Positions 8,511-18,564 of a stretch of 64,000 bases of DNA are shown here, in pieces. The stretch is from Robiginitomaculum sp. Its GTDB lineage: Bacteria; Pseudomonadota; Alphaproteobacteria; Caulobacterales; Maricaulaceae. Location: the NCBI GenBank assembly GCA_002733905.1, contig NVXK01000021.1, positions 1 to 64,000 on the forward strand, read 5' to 3'. Under the pieces are notes generated by a model. The model made no database searches, was not told where the DNA came from, and saw only the letters and a list, made by a program, of their open reading frames with translations. Position numbers and translations under genes: made by a program. Numbering within the stretch: position 1 is the first letter of the stretch; the number at the start of each line of letters is the position of its first letter.

Positions 8511-10757
8511 ATGAAGGTCTCACCAAAACTAGAAACTAAATTTGTAAGTCATCGGGTTTTTCGTACTGCATTTTTTGGTGTATTATTTATTTTGGGTGCT
8601 GCCCTTGCGGCTATAGGTGCATTATTCGCACTTTCTGGTAATGAAACGCAAACGGAAACAGCTTTACCGGCACTGCAACTTAACTTGCTTGTTCTTGTTA
8701 TTCTTGGCGCGTATTTGCTTTCTCGTTTGAAAGTCGTTTTATTTCCGGCAATCGCAGGAGAGAGTGTTCCGCATCTCCACAGACGTTTCATATTTATCTT
8801 TAGTCTTGCCGCCCTTGTCCCAGCCATTTTAACGGGGTTGTTTTTTACAGCTTTAATGAACCGCAATTTAAATGATATTTTTGGGCCAACAGTAAGCCAA
8901 ACCATGAAGACGTCTAAAGTATTATCATCTCTCTATTTTAGGGAAGAAATAGATGAAATTGGGCAGGGGGTTTATAATCTTGCAGATACGTTGAACCGTG
9001 CAGAGGCACAGCTTGAAAACCGTATTACTTACACAGCTTTTTTGATTGCTCAGGCCGTCATACGAGAATTTCCAGCTGTATATGTTATTGATCATGAAGG
9101 GCGTGTGCTTGCTCAGGCCGAAGGGCCTGAACCGCCAGAATATGTATTGCCAAGCATGGAAGCTTTCGACGGCACTCTTGATGGCTCCGTTGCTTTTATT
9201 ACGCGACATGAAATCGATTATATCGGCGCGCTTTATAAGTTGGAGAACTATGATGACGCTTATGTTTATACAGGGCGATATTTACAAACAGGGGTGTTAT
9301 CTGCGATTAAACAGATTGAACAGGTAGAAAAATCCCTCGACAAATATTCTGGCAATGTTGAAACACTCAACCGCGTTTTTCTTTTTACTTATATTGAAGT
9401 GGCATTACTTATTTTGTTTGGAGCGATATGGTTAGCGCTTTTTGTTGCCGACAGAATCGTATCCCCACTTGGTTCAATGGTGAATGCTGCTGAAAAAGTG
9501 CGTGCGGGTGATTTGACCACACGGATTAATGTTACGGGGGTCTGGGATGAGTTAAGTGATTTGGCAAATGCTTTTAACCGTATGACACGCCAACTTTATA
9601 CTCAACGAGAAGACATTGTACGTGAACATAATATCTCGGAACAGCGCCGAGAGTTTTCAGAGGCCGTGTTATCGGGTGTGAGTGCAGGGGTTGTTGGTCT
9701 ATCTCCAGAAGGTAAAATTACGGTTATAAACCGCTCTGCTGAAGTTTTACTTGGATTGAGGGCGGGAGCGGTGGTTGGGCATCCATTGGCCAATGTTTTA
9801 AACGAGTTCCTCCCCGCATTTACCCGCGCTAAAGACAATTTAGTTCATAGTGCGGACGATCAGGTAAACATTGAAACACCAAATGGTATAAAAAACTTGG
9901 ATTTGCGTATCTCGTCTTATCAAGGTGATCGTTCAGATACAGGGTGGGTGCTAACTTTTGATGATATGACCCGTTTAGTTGCTGCACAGCGCCATTCTGC
10001 GTGGCGAGAAGTTGCGCGACGTATTGCTCACGAGATTAAAAATCCCCTTACCCCCATTCAGTTGTCTGCGGAGAGACTTGAACGTAAATACAAAAAAGAG
10101 ATTACAACTGACCCAGAGGTTTTTACACAATGTACGCAAACTATTATTCGCCAAGTCTCGAATTTGGGGCAGATGGTTGATGAATTTTCCGCATTTGCAC
10201 GTATGCCTGCGCCTATATTAGAATTGATTGATTTCAAAAGCCTTATTGATAACGCCCTCTTTGCACAAAGGGTCGCCTTTCCGGATATTGAATTTTTATA
10301 CGGAGACGTGGATGAAAACGATATAGATGTGCTCTGTGATGAACGTCTGATTAGCCAAGCGCTGACAAATATATACAAGAACGCTGCGGAATCTATTTCA
10401 AGAAGGCTAAACGATATTGAAGCTGGTGCTTTGGATGGGTGTATTCGTACAAGTATACGCATTAAAGACAATGTCGTAGAGCTTCATATTGTTGATAATG
10501 GTGAAGGCTGGCCTCTTACTGATAAAGATAGGTTGTTAGAGCCTTATATGACAACACGTGATGAAGGATCAGGTCTTGGACTTGCCATTGTTAAGCGTAT
10601 TGCAGAAGATCATGGCGGCACTCTCACACTCAATTACCGTAAAGATAAAGAAAAAGGCGCTGTCGTAAAATTGTCTTTGCCAAATGCAGGCGTTGACGTC
10701 CCCCTTACGTCGCATTCCACACAAAAAATCCCACAAAACGAGGATGAAATATCATGA
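8511..10757 (+). CDS. ntrY: Membrane sensor histidine kinase NtrY
   Basis: A roughly 748-residue sensor kinase. It has two N-terminal hydrophobic segments and a third near residue 85, a large extracytoplasmic region, another membrane segment (LFTYIEVALLILFGAIWLALFVA), a HAMP domain (DRIVSPLGSMVNAAEKV), a PAS region, HisKA (RIAHEIKNPLTPIQLSAERLE) and HATPase (SGLGLAIVKRIAEDHGG). NtrY with NtrX is linked in alphaproteobacteria to nitrogen, redox and envelope control. The ATG at 8511 has a weak ribosome site; a TTG at 8460, just after TAAGG, would add 17 residues. Its stop overlaps ntrX (ATGA). Confidence 0.9.
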   Translation: MKVSPKLETKFVSHRVFRTAFFGVLFILGAALAAIGALFALSGNETQTETALPALQLNLLVLVILGAYLLSRLKVVLFPAIAGESVPHLHRRFIFIFSLAALVPAILTGLFFTALMNRNLNDIFGPTVSQTMKTSKVLSSLYFREEIDEIGQGVYNLADTLNRAEAQLENRITYTAFLIAQAVIREFPAVYVIDHEGRVLAQAEGPEPPEYVLPSMEAFDGTLDGSVAFITRHEIDYIGALYKLENYDDAYVYTGRYLQTGVLSAIKQIEQVEKSLDKYSGNVETLNRVFLFTYIEVALLILFGAIWLALFVADRIVSPLGSMVNAAEKVRAGDLTTRINVTGVWDELSDLANAFNRMTRQLYTQREDIVREHNISEQRREFSEAVLSGVSAGVVGLSPEGKITVINRSAEVLLGLRAGAVVGHPLANVLNEFLPAFTRAKDNLVHSADDQVNIETPNGIKNLDLRISSYQGDRSDTGWVLTFDDMTRLVAAQRHSAWREVARRIAHEIKNPLTPIQLSAERLERKYKKEITTDPEVFTQCTQTIIRQVSNLGQMVDEFSAFARMPAPILELIDFKSLIDNALFAQRVAFPDIEFLYGDVDENDIDVLCDERLISQALTNIYKNAAESISRRLNDIEAGALDGCIRTSIRIKDNVVELHIVDNGEGWPLTDKDRLLEPYMTTRDEGSGLGLAIVKRIAEDHGGTLTLNYRKDKEKGAVVKLSLPNAGVDVPLTSHSTQKIPQNEDEIS

Positions 10758-12142
10758 ATTTTGAAATTTTAGTTGTTGAAGATGAGGAAGATATTCGGAC
10801 ATTGATTGCAGGGCTTTTATCCGATGAAGGCTATCCTGTCCGCGAGGCCTCTGGCAGCGCACAGGCTTTAGCCGAATTTAATGCACGTAAACCCTCACTG
10901 GTGATTATGGATGTATGGCTTAAGGGGTCGAGCCTTGACGGGATTGAACTAATGGATATTTTCAAAAAAACAGACCCAGACATTCCTGTGATTATTATTA
11001 GTGGTCATGGCACTGTTGAAACCGCAGTGGCCGCCATTCGCAAAGGCGCGTATGATTATATTGTGAAACCCTTTCAAAGTGAAAAGCTTTTGATTACGGC
11101 TAAACGTGCTTTGGAAGCGGCGGTTTTACGTCAAGAAAACGCAGAATTAAAGGGCCGTGCTGTTACCGATACTCAATTAGTAGGCAGTTCAGCCGTTATC
11201 AGTCAGTTGAGACAAAAAATATCCAGGATTGCACCCACGAATAGTCGGGTACTTATTTCCGGGCCATCTGGCGCAGGGAAAGAACTTATTGCGCGGCTCT
11301 TACATGACAGCTCTGGACGCGCATCTGGCCCCTTTAGAACGGTAAATGCGGCGTCTATGGTACCAGAGCGTGTTGAGGAAGAATTATTTGGTGTCGAAGA
11401 CCCTGCTAATGGTACGTTTAAAACGGGTATATTGGAGCGCGCTCATTGTGGCAGTCTCTATATTGACGAAGTGGCAGACATGCCCAAAGAGACCCAAAGT
11501 AAATTATTGCGTCTTCTTGTGGATCAAAGATTTCAACGGGTAGGTGGCGAAAAAGATGTGCAAGTCGATGTGCGTATTATTACTTCAACCTCACGTGATC
11601 TTGAAAAGGAAACGGCAAGAGGGGCTTTTCGAGAAGATTTATATCACCGTTTGAACGTTATGCCTCTGAGAGCGCCAGCATTAATGGAGAGGCGAGAGGA
11701 TATACCAAATCTTGTCGAACACTTTATTGAAAGATTAGCCGCGTCCTCAGGGCTTCCCCCACGTAAAATCGGTGATGATGCAATGGCGGCGTTACAAGCC
11801 CATGACTGGCCTGGAAATGTGCGCCAACTCCGTAATAATGTTGAGCGTTTACTTATTTTGGCGACAGGTGATCCATCTCAGCCGATTACGCTCGAATCAT
11901 TACCTGCTGAAGTTTCTGTTGTGCGACAATCCGAAGGCATGCAAAGCCGTGAGCGGATGATTGCCATGCCATTACGGAGCGCACGTGAACATTTTGAACG
12001 TGAGTATTTGCAGACGCAAATCGAGAGATTTGGTGGAAACATCTCAAAGACAGCTGCATTCGTAGGTATGGAACGGTCCGCATTGCACAGGAAATTAAAA
12101 TCTCTAGGGATTACATCTTCAGGAAAATCTGTTTCCGAATAG
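10754..12142 (+). CDS. ntrX: NtrX response regulator
   Basis: A 462-residue regulator with receiver (Asp in LVIMDVWL, Lys in IVKPFQ), AAA+ and Fis-type HTH (FGGNISKTAAFVGMERSALHRKL). Walker A (GPSGAGKE) and Walker B (GSLYIDEVADMP) are intact, unlike in the neighbouring NtrC. The GAFTGA position reads ELFGVEDPANGTFKTG, so the sigma54-contact motif is also absent. The cognate kinase NtrY overlaps it by 4 bases. It likely acts mainly by DNA binding rather than by remodelling sigma54 holoenzyme. Confidence 0.9.
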   Translation: MNFEILVVEDEEDIRTLIAGLLSDEGYPVREASGSAQALAEFNARKPSLVIMDVWLKGSSLDGIELMDIFKKTDPDIPVIIISGHGTVETAVAAIRKGAYDYIVKPFQSEKLLITAKRALEAAVLRQENAELKGRAVTDTQLVGSSAVISQLRQKISRIAPTNSRVLISGPSGAGKELIARLLHDSSGRASGPFRTVNAASMVPERVEEELFGVEDPANGTFKTGILERAHCGSLYIDEVADMPKETQSKLLRLLVDQRFQRVGGEKDVQVDVRIITSTSRDLEKETARGAFREDLYHRLNVMPLRAPALMERREDIPNLVEHFIERLAASSGLPPRKIGDDAMAALQAHDWPGNVRQLRNNVERLLILATGDPSQPITLESLPAEVSVVRQSEGMQSRERMIAMPLRSAREHFEREYLQTQIERFGGNISKTAAFVGMERSALHRKLKSLGITSSGKSVSE

Positions 12143-12184
12143 GGATTTTACCTGTAGAGAGATAATAATCATTAGGGTGGATAC

Positions 12185-13558
12185 ATGAATATTATTATTT
12201 GCGGGGCAGGACGCGTTGGTTACGGCATTGCTAAAAAGCTCTCTGCCGAGAGTAATGCGGTGACAATTGTTGACCTTTTACCTGAAAATATACAAAATAT
12301 TACAACAGAGCTCGATGTTCGTGGCATTGTTGGTCATGGGTCGCACCCGGGAGTGCTTAAAAAAGCGGGTGCAGAGACAGCAGATATGATTATTGCTGTA
12401 ACATATTCAGACGAAGTCAACATGATTGCATGTCAAGTCGCTCATTCTTTATTTGGCACGCCGACGAAAATTGCACGCGTACGCGCACAGGACTATCTTA
12501 AAGAGAGTTGGCGCGATTTATATAGTCGTGAAAACATGCCAATTGATATTATTATTTCTCCAGAAATCGAAATCGGCAAAGCAATCTTACGGCAGTTAAA
12601 CACGCCCGGAGCATTTGATGTTGTCCCGTTTAGTAATGGTATTGTACAGTTGATCGGCATAAATATTGAAGAAGACTGCCCGATAATAAATATGCCAATA
12701 CATCAAATTGGCGAACTTTTCCCAGGATTGAATGCGACGATTGTCGGTGTTTCACGCGATGATCAATTGTTTGCGCCGACTGAAGATGACCCTCTTTCTG
12801 TTGGTGATGATGTGTATTTTGTCGTGGAAACCGCCCACGCAGCGCGTCTTCTGGACATCATGGGCACGGTAGAAGAAAAAGCCCGTCATGTTGTTATTAT
12901 CGGTGGTGGTAATATTGGTGCTTATGTTGCGCGAGAGCTTGAAAAAGTAACGGGTGTGCGTGTACGTGTCATTGAAAAAGATAAACGCCGTGCAGAAAAA
13001 GCCGCAGAAATGTTAAAACGCACAGTGGTTCTCAATGGAGATGCATTGAATGTGTCTATACTTGAAGAAGCAGGCGTAAATGATGCCCAGACAGTTTTAT
13101 GTCTGACCAATGATGATAAAACGAATATCCTTGCTGGTTTAATGGCAAAATCTATTGGTGCAAAACAGGTGTTTAGTCTGATTAATGATGTGTCTTTTCT
13201 CAATATGAAATCTTCGCTTGATATAGATATGATTATTGATCCACGGGCGACGACAGTGTCTTCAATTTTGCGTCATGTACGTAAAGGGAGGATCCTTGAT
13301 GTTTTTGCTATTGGCGATGGTGCAGCGGAAGTTATGGAGGGCGAAGTACTTGAAACATCACCTTTGGCGGGGCGTACCTTAAAAGAAGCTGGTATTCCTG
13401 AAGGCATTGCAATCGGCGCTATCGTTAGAAATGGTAAATTCATGTTACCAAGCCCTGATTTTGTTGTTAAAACGCGTGACCATGTGATTTTATTATCTGA
13501 GAAGAATGCGTTGAAACATGTAGAGCAATTATTTCGTGTTAGCGCGGATTATTTTTAA
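12185..13558 (+). CDS. trkA: Trk potassium uptake regulatory subunit TrkA
   Basis: A 457-residue cytoplasmic protein with two tandem Rossmann RCK-N domains (MNIIICGAGRVGYGIAKKL at residue 1; HVVIIGGGNIGAYVARELE near residue 238), each followed by a TrkA-C domain. It binds NAD(H) and gates the TrkH channel. The length matches the family. It lies 42 bases after ntrX and 3 bases before trkH, the usual alphaproteobacterial ntrYX-trkA context. Confidence 0.95.
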   Translation: MNIIICGAGRVGYGIAKKLSAESNAVTIVDLLPENIQNITTELDVRGIVGHGSHPGVLKKAGAETADMIIAVTYSDEVNMIACQVAHSLFGTPTKIARVRAQDYLKESWRDLYSRENMPIDIIISPEIEIGKAILRQLNTPGAFDVVPFSNGIVQLIGINIEEDCPIINMPIHQIGELFPGLNATIVGVSRDDQLFAPTEDDPLSVGDDVYFVVETAHAARLLDIMGTVEEKARHVVIIGGGNIGAYVARELEKVTGVRVRVIEKDKRRAEKAAEMLKRTVVLNGDALNVSILEEAGVNDAQTVLCLTNDDKTNILAGLMAKSIGAKQVFSLINDVSFLNMKSSLDIDMIIDPRATTVSSILRHVRKGRILDVFAIGDGAAEVMEGEVLETSPLAGRTLKEAGIPEGIAIGAIVRNGKFMLPSPDFVVKTRDHVILLSEKNALKHVEQLFRVSADYF

Positions 13559-13561
13559 CCA

Positions 13562-14995
13562 ATGGCGGTCTCTCGGATATTTCTTTGGTTGGGTTATGGG
13601 GTGTTGTTTTTTGCCTCATTGATGTTTTTGACGGCTTTATTTGGTGTTCTGTCAAATGAATTCACCGCCGCAGAAGTTTTCTTTGAACTTAGCTGCCTTA
13701 CTGGTATTGTTGGCGCAATTATCTCTATTGCAGCACGAAATGCACCCAAAAAAGAGAGTACACGCGAAGCGCTTGTCTTTTTATTCGTGTTTTGGCTGCT
13801 CATGCCGTTTGTGGCATGTCTTCCCTATGTGGCGCTACAGAATACGCCTAATCTAGCTTATGCGTATTTTGAGGCCGTTTCGGCCCTGACGACGACGGGG
13901 GCATCTACATTAACGGCTGAGAATCTCCCAGATTCTCTATTACTCTGGCGTTCTCTCTTGCAATGGAGTGGGGGCGTTATTGTTGCAATTTTTGCGGTCG
14001 TAATATTGGCAGCCTTAAACTTAAGCGGTACGGGGGTGCATCGTTCTCTCCTCTTTACCCTCAAAAAAGGTGAGCTGTTTTCTCGTTTTTTAGAGATCGG
14101 GCGCATTATTTCATTTGTTTATTTTGTTATATCCTTCGTCTGTTTCGTATTGTTATCCCTATTCGGGACACCATTATTTGAGGCCTTGTGTTTGTCGTTG
14201 AGTGCCATCTCCACAGGTGGGCTAACACCACGTTCAGGGACATTGCATACTTATGTTTCAAACATTGGCGGAATTGTATTGGCGCTAACTTGTTTGTTGG
14301 GGGCGGCAAATGTATCCATAATATGGGACGTCATGCGGAGAAGGAATCTCGGCAAGTTTTTTGAGAGTTTCATAAATGTGGAACACAGGGGGACTTTTGT
14401 CATTGTTGGCGGTCTCGTACTTGTTGGTTTCTTTTATACGGGATTTGTACATTTACATACAATTATAGTTGAATCTGTCTTTATTGCGACAACGACGGGA
14501 TTTGACTATCATGTGATTGGTATTGATATACTACCGCCCTCATTATTGATTGCTATCGTGTTGATTGGCGGGTCAGCACTGTCAACGGCGGGGGGAGTAA
14601 AAATTATTCGTATGCTGCTTTTGATGCGGCATTTAAAAACGGATTTGAACCGCATGAGCCATCCTTCTCGTGTAATGCCTGTGCGTTTTCAAGGGCAAAC
14701 GATTGAGGATAAAGCCTTTTTGTCAATATGGATGTATTTCTTTGGCTATACACTTGTTTTTGCATTCGGTATTATTGCTTTGGGTGCGGCTGGCTTGGAT
14801 TTTACATATGCGGTGTCCGCATGTGCGGCGGCATTGTCAAATACGGGGCCACTTTTAGAAACAACATATCCTGAACTCGCATATGCAGATATGAACCCGC
14901 TTGTCTTAACGATTCTTACCATCATCATGTTGCTAGGGCGAATTGAAGTTTTGGCAGCTTTTGCTGTGATATCCCCATCTTTGTGGAAAACTTAA
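13562..14995 (+). CDS. trkH: Trk potassium transporter membrane subunit TrkH
   Basis: A 477-residue polytopic membrane protein. The pore-lining filter segments of the SKT family are recognisable: TTTGASTL, ISTGGLTP, TTTGFDY and LSTAGGVKI. It forms the K+ pathway with TrkA encoded 3 bases upstream. The last codons (TTGTGGAAAACTTA at 14981-14994) are duplicated just past the stop codon, at 15002-15015, which looks like a local 21-bp tandem duplication. Confidence 0.95.
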   Translation: MAVSRIFLWLGYGVLFFASLMFLTALFGVLSNEFTAAEVFFELSCLTGIVGAIISIAARNAPKKESTREALVFLFVFWLLMPFVACLPYVALQNTPNLAYAYFEAVSALTTTGASTLTAENLPDSLLLWRSLLQWSGGVIVAIFAVVILAALNLSGTGVHRSLLFTLKKGELFSRFLEIGRIISFVYFVISFVCFVLLSLFGTPLFEALCLSLSAISTGGLTPRSGTLHTYVSNIGGIVLALTCLLGAANVSIIWDVMRRRNLGKFFESFINVEHRGTFVIVGGLVLVGFFYTGFVHLHTIIVESVFIATTTGFDYHVIGIDILPPSLLIAIVLIGGSALSTAGGVKIIRMLLLMRHLKTDLNRMSHPSRVMPVRFQGQTIEDKAFLSIWMYFFGYTLVFAFGIIALGAAGLDFTYAVSACAAALSNTGPLLETTYPELAYADMNPLVLTILTIIMLLGRIEVLAAFAVISPSLWKT

Positions 14996-15139
14996 TTGGT
15001 ATTGTGGAAAACTTAGCGGCAAGTTTGGCGTAAAAGCCAATAAATGCTAAGATTTCTGATATTCGCGCTTGCAATTTTCGAGAGAAGTCTCATACGTATT
15101 TTTATGGGGTAACAGTAAAAGTAAGGGTTGGACAATAGC

Positions 15140-15397
15140 ATGCCAAGCGAAAAAAAACAAAATCTACAAGATGCATTCTTAAATTCGGTACGTAAAACAA
15201 AGACGCCACTGACAATATTTTTGGTCAATGGTGTAAAGCTACAAGGTGTGGTTACGTGGTTTGACAATTTTTGCGTGTTGCTGCGTCGCGATGGGCAAAT
15301 TCAACTTGTTTACAAACATGCGATTTCTACTATTATGCCATCTGGGCCTGTTCAATTATTTGACTCGGCCGAAGATGAGAATGATTTAGACGACTAA
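15140..15397 (+). CDS. hfq: RNA chaperone Hfq
   Basis: An 85-residue Sm-like protein that pairs small RNAs with mRNAs. The Sm1 region ([29 protein letters not shown]) and the Sm2 motif YKHAIST are intact, and the acidic tail ([11 protein letters not shown]) is typical of alphaproteobacterial Hfq. The ATG at 15140 gives the conserved [11 protein letters not shown] start; a TTG 12 bases upstream is less likely. hflX follows by 32 bases, the conserved hfq-hflX pair. Confidence 0.95.
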   Translation: MPSEKKQNLQDAFLNSVRKTKTPLTIFLVNGVKLQGVVTWFDNFCVLLRRDGQIQLVYKHAISTIMPSGPVQLFDSAEDENDLDD

Positions 15398-15429
15398 ATC
15401 TAATAATAATAGGGTCTGGACCCAATAAT

Positions 15430-16791
15430 ATGATTGATCTTGAAGTGGTCTTGCAAAAGGCACTCGTAGTACACCCTGTGCGAACAGGGCACCGTAGTAA
15501 CGTATCTCAGCTAGACTTGGAAGAAGCGATTGGCCTTACCGAAGCCTTGGGCGTGGAAGCAACTGCGTCTGAAATTATAACATTACGTGAAATTAAAGCT
15601 GCCAATTATTTTGGCAAGGGTAAAATCGACGATATGGCTGCGCTGATTGCGCAACATGATTTGAAGCTTGTTGTTGTCAACACAACCCTTGCGCCAATTC
15701 AGCAACGAAATTTGGAAGAAATTTGGGATGTGAAGGTTATTGACCGTACAGGCATGATCCTTGAAATTTTTGCTTTGCGTGCAGCGACGAAAGAGGGAAG
15801 TTTGCAGGTTGAACTTGCACGCCTTGGTTATGAAAAATCGCGTCTCGTACGGACATGGACACATTTGGAACGCCAACGTGGTGGTCAAGGTTTCTTGGCG
15901 GGGCCAGGGGAAACGCAAATCGAATCTGATCGCCGTATGATCGACGATAAAATGGCCAAGCTTATGCGTGACCTTGATCAGGTACGGCGTACACGTGCTT
16001 TGCAACGGACACAGCGCAAACGTGCGCCTGAACGGGTTGTTGCGCTCGTTGGTTATACCAATGCCGGTAAATCAACATTGTTTAACCGCCTAACAGACGG
16101 CAGTGTCTTCGTAAAAGATATGCTGTTTGCAACATTAGATACGACTCATCGTATTTTAAGACTTCCAAGCGGTACGAATGCAGTCATGTCTGATACTGTT
16201 GGGTTTATCTCTGATTTGCCTACAGATTTGATTGATGCATTCCGCGCGACACTCGAAGAAGTCAAAGAAGCCGATTTACTCATTCATGTGCGTGATATTT
16301 CTGACCCATTATCGGAAGCACGTAAACAAGATGTTCTTGCTATTCTTGATTCTATTGAGGCAGGCCCAAAGCATGATCAGCAAATGATCGAGGTCTGGAA
16401 TAAAATTGATCTTGTGAGTACCGATGATATGGAGAGCCTGATTGATACCAGTAAGGCTGTGAACCGTGGTGAGCAAAATACGCTGTCCTTTCCAATCTCG
16501 TGTATTAAGGGGCTAGGCCTCGATATACTTATGGACGGTATCGAAGAAAATCTATCACAATTTGATGAGATTGTTGATGTGACAATCATGCCGAAAGATT
16601 ACTCTATTCGCGCATGGTTGCACGAACATGGTGATGTTTTAAGCGAAGAAATTGGTGACGTTGGTCAAACTGTTATGAAGGTTCGCATTCCCAAAGTGAA
16701 TGTGGGTATGCTGCGTGGTCGTCACCCTCAAATTTTCAAAGACAAGCTTGTCACGCCAGAGGTGGTAGACGGACCAGCGTGGTCACCATGA
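15430..16791 (+). CDS. hflX: GTPase HflX
   Basis: A 453-residue ribosome-associated GTPase that splits stalled ribosomes under stress in its family. It has the N-terminal HflX domain with the Gly-rich GPGETQIESDRR segment, and a G domain with G1 GYTNAGKST, G3 DTVGFI and G4 NKID. The family coupling to hfq is conserved here. After the stop codon lie short degenerate direct repeats of ATGAG(A/T)GATTGGC before mazG. Confidence 0.95.
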   Translation: MIDLEVVLQKALVVHPVRTGHRSNVSQLDLEEAIGLTEALGVEATASEIITLREIKAANYFGKGKIDDMAALIAQHDLKLVVVNTTLAPIQQRNLEEIWDVKVIDRTGMILEIFALRAATKEGSLQVELARLGYEKSRLVRTWTHLERQRGGQGFLAGPGETQIESDRRMIDDKMAKLMRDLDQVRRTRALQRTQRKRAPERVVALVGYTNAGKSTLFNRLTDGSVFVKDMLFATLDTTHRILRLPSGTNAVMSDTVGFISDLPTDLIDAFRATLEEVKEADLLIHVRDISDPLSEARKQDVLAILDSIEAGPKHDQQMIEVWNKIDLVSTDDMESLIDTSKAVNRGEQNTLSFPISCIKGLGLDILMDGIEENLSQFDEIVDVTIMPKDYSIRAWLHEHGDVLSEEIGDVGQTVMKVRIPKVNVGMLRGRHPQIFKDKLVTPEVVDGPAWSP

Positions 16792-16855
16792 GAGATTGGC
16801 ATGAGAGACGGGGAATAGAGACAGGGATGAGTGATTGGCCATATTGGACTGGGCG

Positions 16856-17677
16856 TTAATGCTCCTGAGTTTTTGCCTTTTGCCAAAGAGCTTCCATTTC
16901 ATCTAGGCTCATGTCTGACATGGCTCGCTCTGCATTGGTTTCAATATATTGAAAACGTGTGGTGAATTTACGGTTTGTGTCACGCAATGCGTGTTCAGGA
17001 TCTACACCAAGTTTTCGGGCAAGGTTAGTCACGGCAAAAAGTAAATCACCAACTTCTTCGTGAATGCGGTGTTGAGGTTCACCTAAGGCAAGTGCTTCTG
17101 CGACTTCTTCGGCTTCCTCAGTGATTTTAGCTATAACCTGTTGAGCATTAGGCCAATCAAATCCGACACGTGCCGCGCGTTTTTGCAATTTTTCTGCACG
17201 CATAAGCGCGGGGAGAGCAGAAGCAATACCGTCAAGAATACTCGCACTGCCTTTTTGACCACGCTCTTTTTCTTTTAATTTTTCCCATTCTAATGTTTGG
17301 GTTTTACTGTCGCGTTCACTTTCATCGCCAAAAACATGGGGATGGCGAGAAATCATTTTGTGGACAATCGTATCGCACACATCATCAAAATGAAATTCAC
17401 CTTGTTCTTTGCTCATTTGTGCGTGAAAAATAACTTGTAGGAGTAAATCACCAAGCTCTTCTTTTAGCTCTCCCATGTCATTTTTATCGATTGCATCACT
17501 AACCTCATAGGCCTCTTCGATTGTGTAGGGGGCTATGGTTGCGAATGTTTGTTCAATGTCCCATGGGCATCCCGTCTGTGGATCGCGCAATCGTGCCATA
17601 AGGGATTTTAGTCGCTCTATAGGGGTGTCGCCGAGCGCATTGAAACTGGCAATATGAGCGGCACTTTTTTCAGACAT
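16856..17677 (-). CDS. mazG: Nucleoside triphosphate pyrophosphohydrolase MazG
   Basis: A 273-residue protein with two MazG domains. The metal-binding E-x-x-E..E-x-x-D arrangement is seen in EEAYEVSDAI..ELKEELGDLLLQVIFHA and again in EEAEEVAEAL..EEVGDLLFAVTNLARKLGVDPE. It hydrolyses non-canonical or excess NTPs. It is convergent with hflX and lies 5 bases downstream of ccmD on the same strand, so it may be co-transcribed with the ccm genes. Confidence 0.93.
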   Translation of the reverse strand: MSEKSAAHIASFNALGDTPIERLKSLMARLRDPQTGCPWDIEQTFATIAPYTIEEAYEVSDAIDKNDMGELKEELGDLLLQVIFHAQMSKEQGEFHFDDVCDTIVHKMISRHPHVFGDESERDSKTQTLEWEKLKEKERGQKGSASILDGIASALPALMRAEKLQKRAARVGFDWPNAQQVIAKITEEAEEVAEALALGEPQHRIHEEVGDLLFAVTNLARKLGVDPEHALRDTNRKFTTRFQYIETNAERAMSDMSLDEMEALWQKAKTQEH

Positions 17678-17682
17678 AGGTT

Positions 17683-17814
17683 TTACTCGTCATTTTGGCG
17701 TTGTTTTTTTTGCACGAATGTATGGGTTGCGAGCGCGGCGAGTGCGAAAATAGATACGCCATAACATGTCCAAACATAGAATGTATATTTGCCGAAATCT
17801 GGAATAATATCCAT
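17683..17814 (-). CDS. ccmD: Heme exporter protein CcmD
   Basis: A short gene of 43 codons. The translation begins MDIIPDFGKYTFYVWTCYG and contains a single membrane helix (VSIFALAALATHTF) followed by a basic QKKQRQ tail, the typical CcmD layout. Its ATG overlaps the ccmC stop (TAATG on the minus strand). It stabilises the CcmABC-CcmE complex in cytochrome c maturation system I. Confidence 0.85.
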   Translation of the reverse strand: MDIIPDFGKYTFYVWTCYGVSIFALAALATHTFVQKKQRQNDE

Positions 17815-18557
17815 TATAGTGTCTCCAGAGATATTTTAGTATTAGCCTTGGGTGTATTTTGACGTGTTTGTTTCGCGATATGAATAGCATGTAGTACGCG
17901 GTTAATCACAAGCCAGCCAAAGAAAAATGAATAACCAATTGCAAGTAATAATAATGGTATCAGCATTTCAGTCACAAGCCCCGGCGCATTTACTGAGGAA
18001 ATTGTCGCGCTTTGGTGTAAGCCATTCCACCAATCAACCGAGAACTTGATGATCGGAATATTGATGGAGCCCACCATAGCGACAAGACCCGCAATCCGCG
18101 CCGCTTTTTTCTTATCCTCGATTATATTCCAAATGCTCATATAGCCAATATACAGAAATAATAAGATGAGCACCGATGTCATGCGACCATCCCATTGCCA
18201 ATATGTCCCCCAACTTGTTTTGCCCCAGAGACTACCCGTCAGAAGGGCGAGGGCCGTGAAAACTGCACCAGGTAAAGCACAGGCCTTGGCAAGCTCGTCT
18301 GCGAGAGGGTGACGCCAGATAAAGGCAATCAGGCTCGCGCTTGCCATAACTCCATATGCCATCATCGCACTCCACGCGGCGGGAACGTGCACATACATGA
18401 TACGCACGCTATGCCCCTGAAACTGGTCCTCTGGTGAATGCCAAATGCCAAACCAAATACCCGCAATAATACAGATAAGGGCGAGTATGCCAAAGAAGGG
18501 ACTCGCAAAGCGCGCGAATTTTTTAAACCGTACTGGATTTGCAAGAATTGAAATCAT
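17814..18557 (-). CDS. ccmC: Heme ABC transporter permease CcmC
   Basis: A 247-residue membrane protein with six hydrophobic helices and the tryptophan-rich WWD-type motif (WGKTSWGTYWQWDGRMTS) that handles heme. The flanking heme-ligand histidines lie in MYVHVPAAW and WWNGLHQ. It transfers heme to CcmE. It is part of the ccmA-ccmB-ccmC-ccmD order, 7 bases from ccmB. Confidence 0.94.
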   Translation of the reverse strand: MISILANPVRFKKFARFASPFFGILALICIIAGIWFGIWHSPEDQFQGHSVRIMYVHVPAAWSAMMAYGVMASASLIAFIWRHPLADELAKACALPGAVFTALALLTGSLWGKTSWGTYWQWDGRMTSVLILLFLYIGYMSIWNIIEDKKKAARIAGLVAMVGSINIPIIKFSVDWWNGLHQSATISSVNAPGLVTEMLIPLLLLAIGYSFFFGWLVINRVLHAIHIAKQTRQNTPKANTKISLETL

Positions 18558-18564
18558 ACCACAT

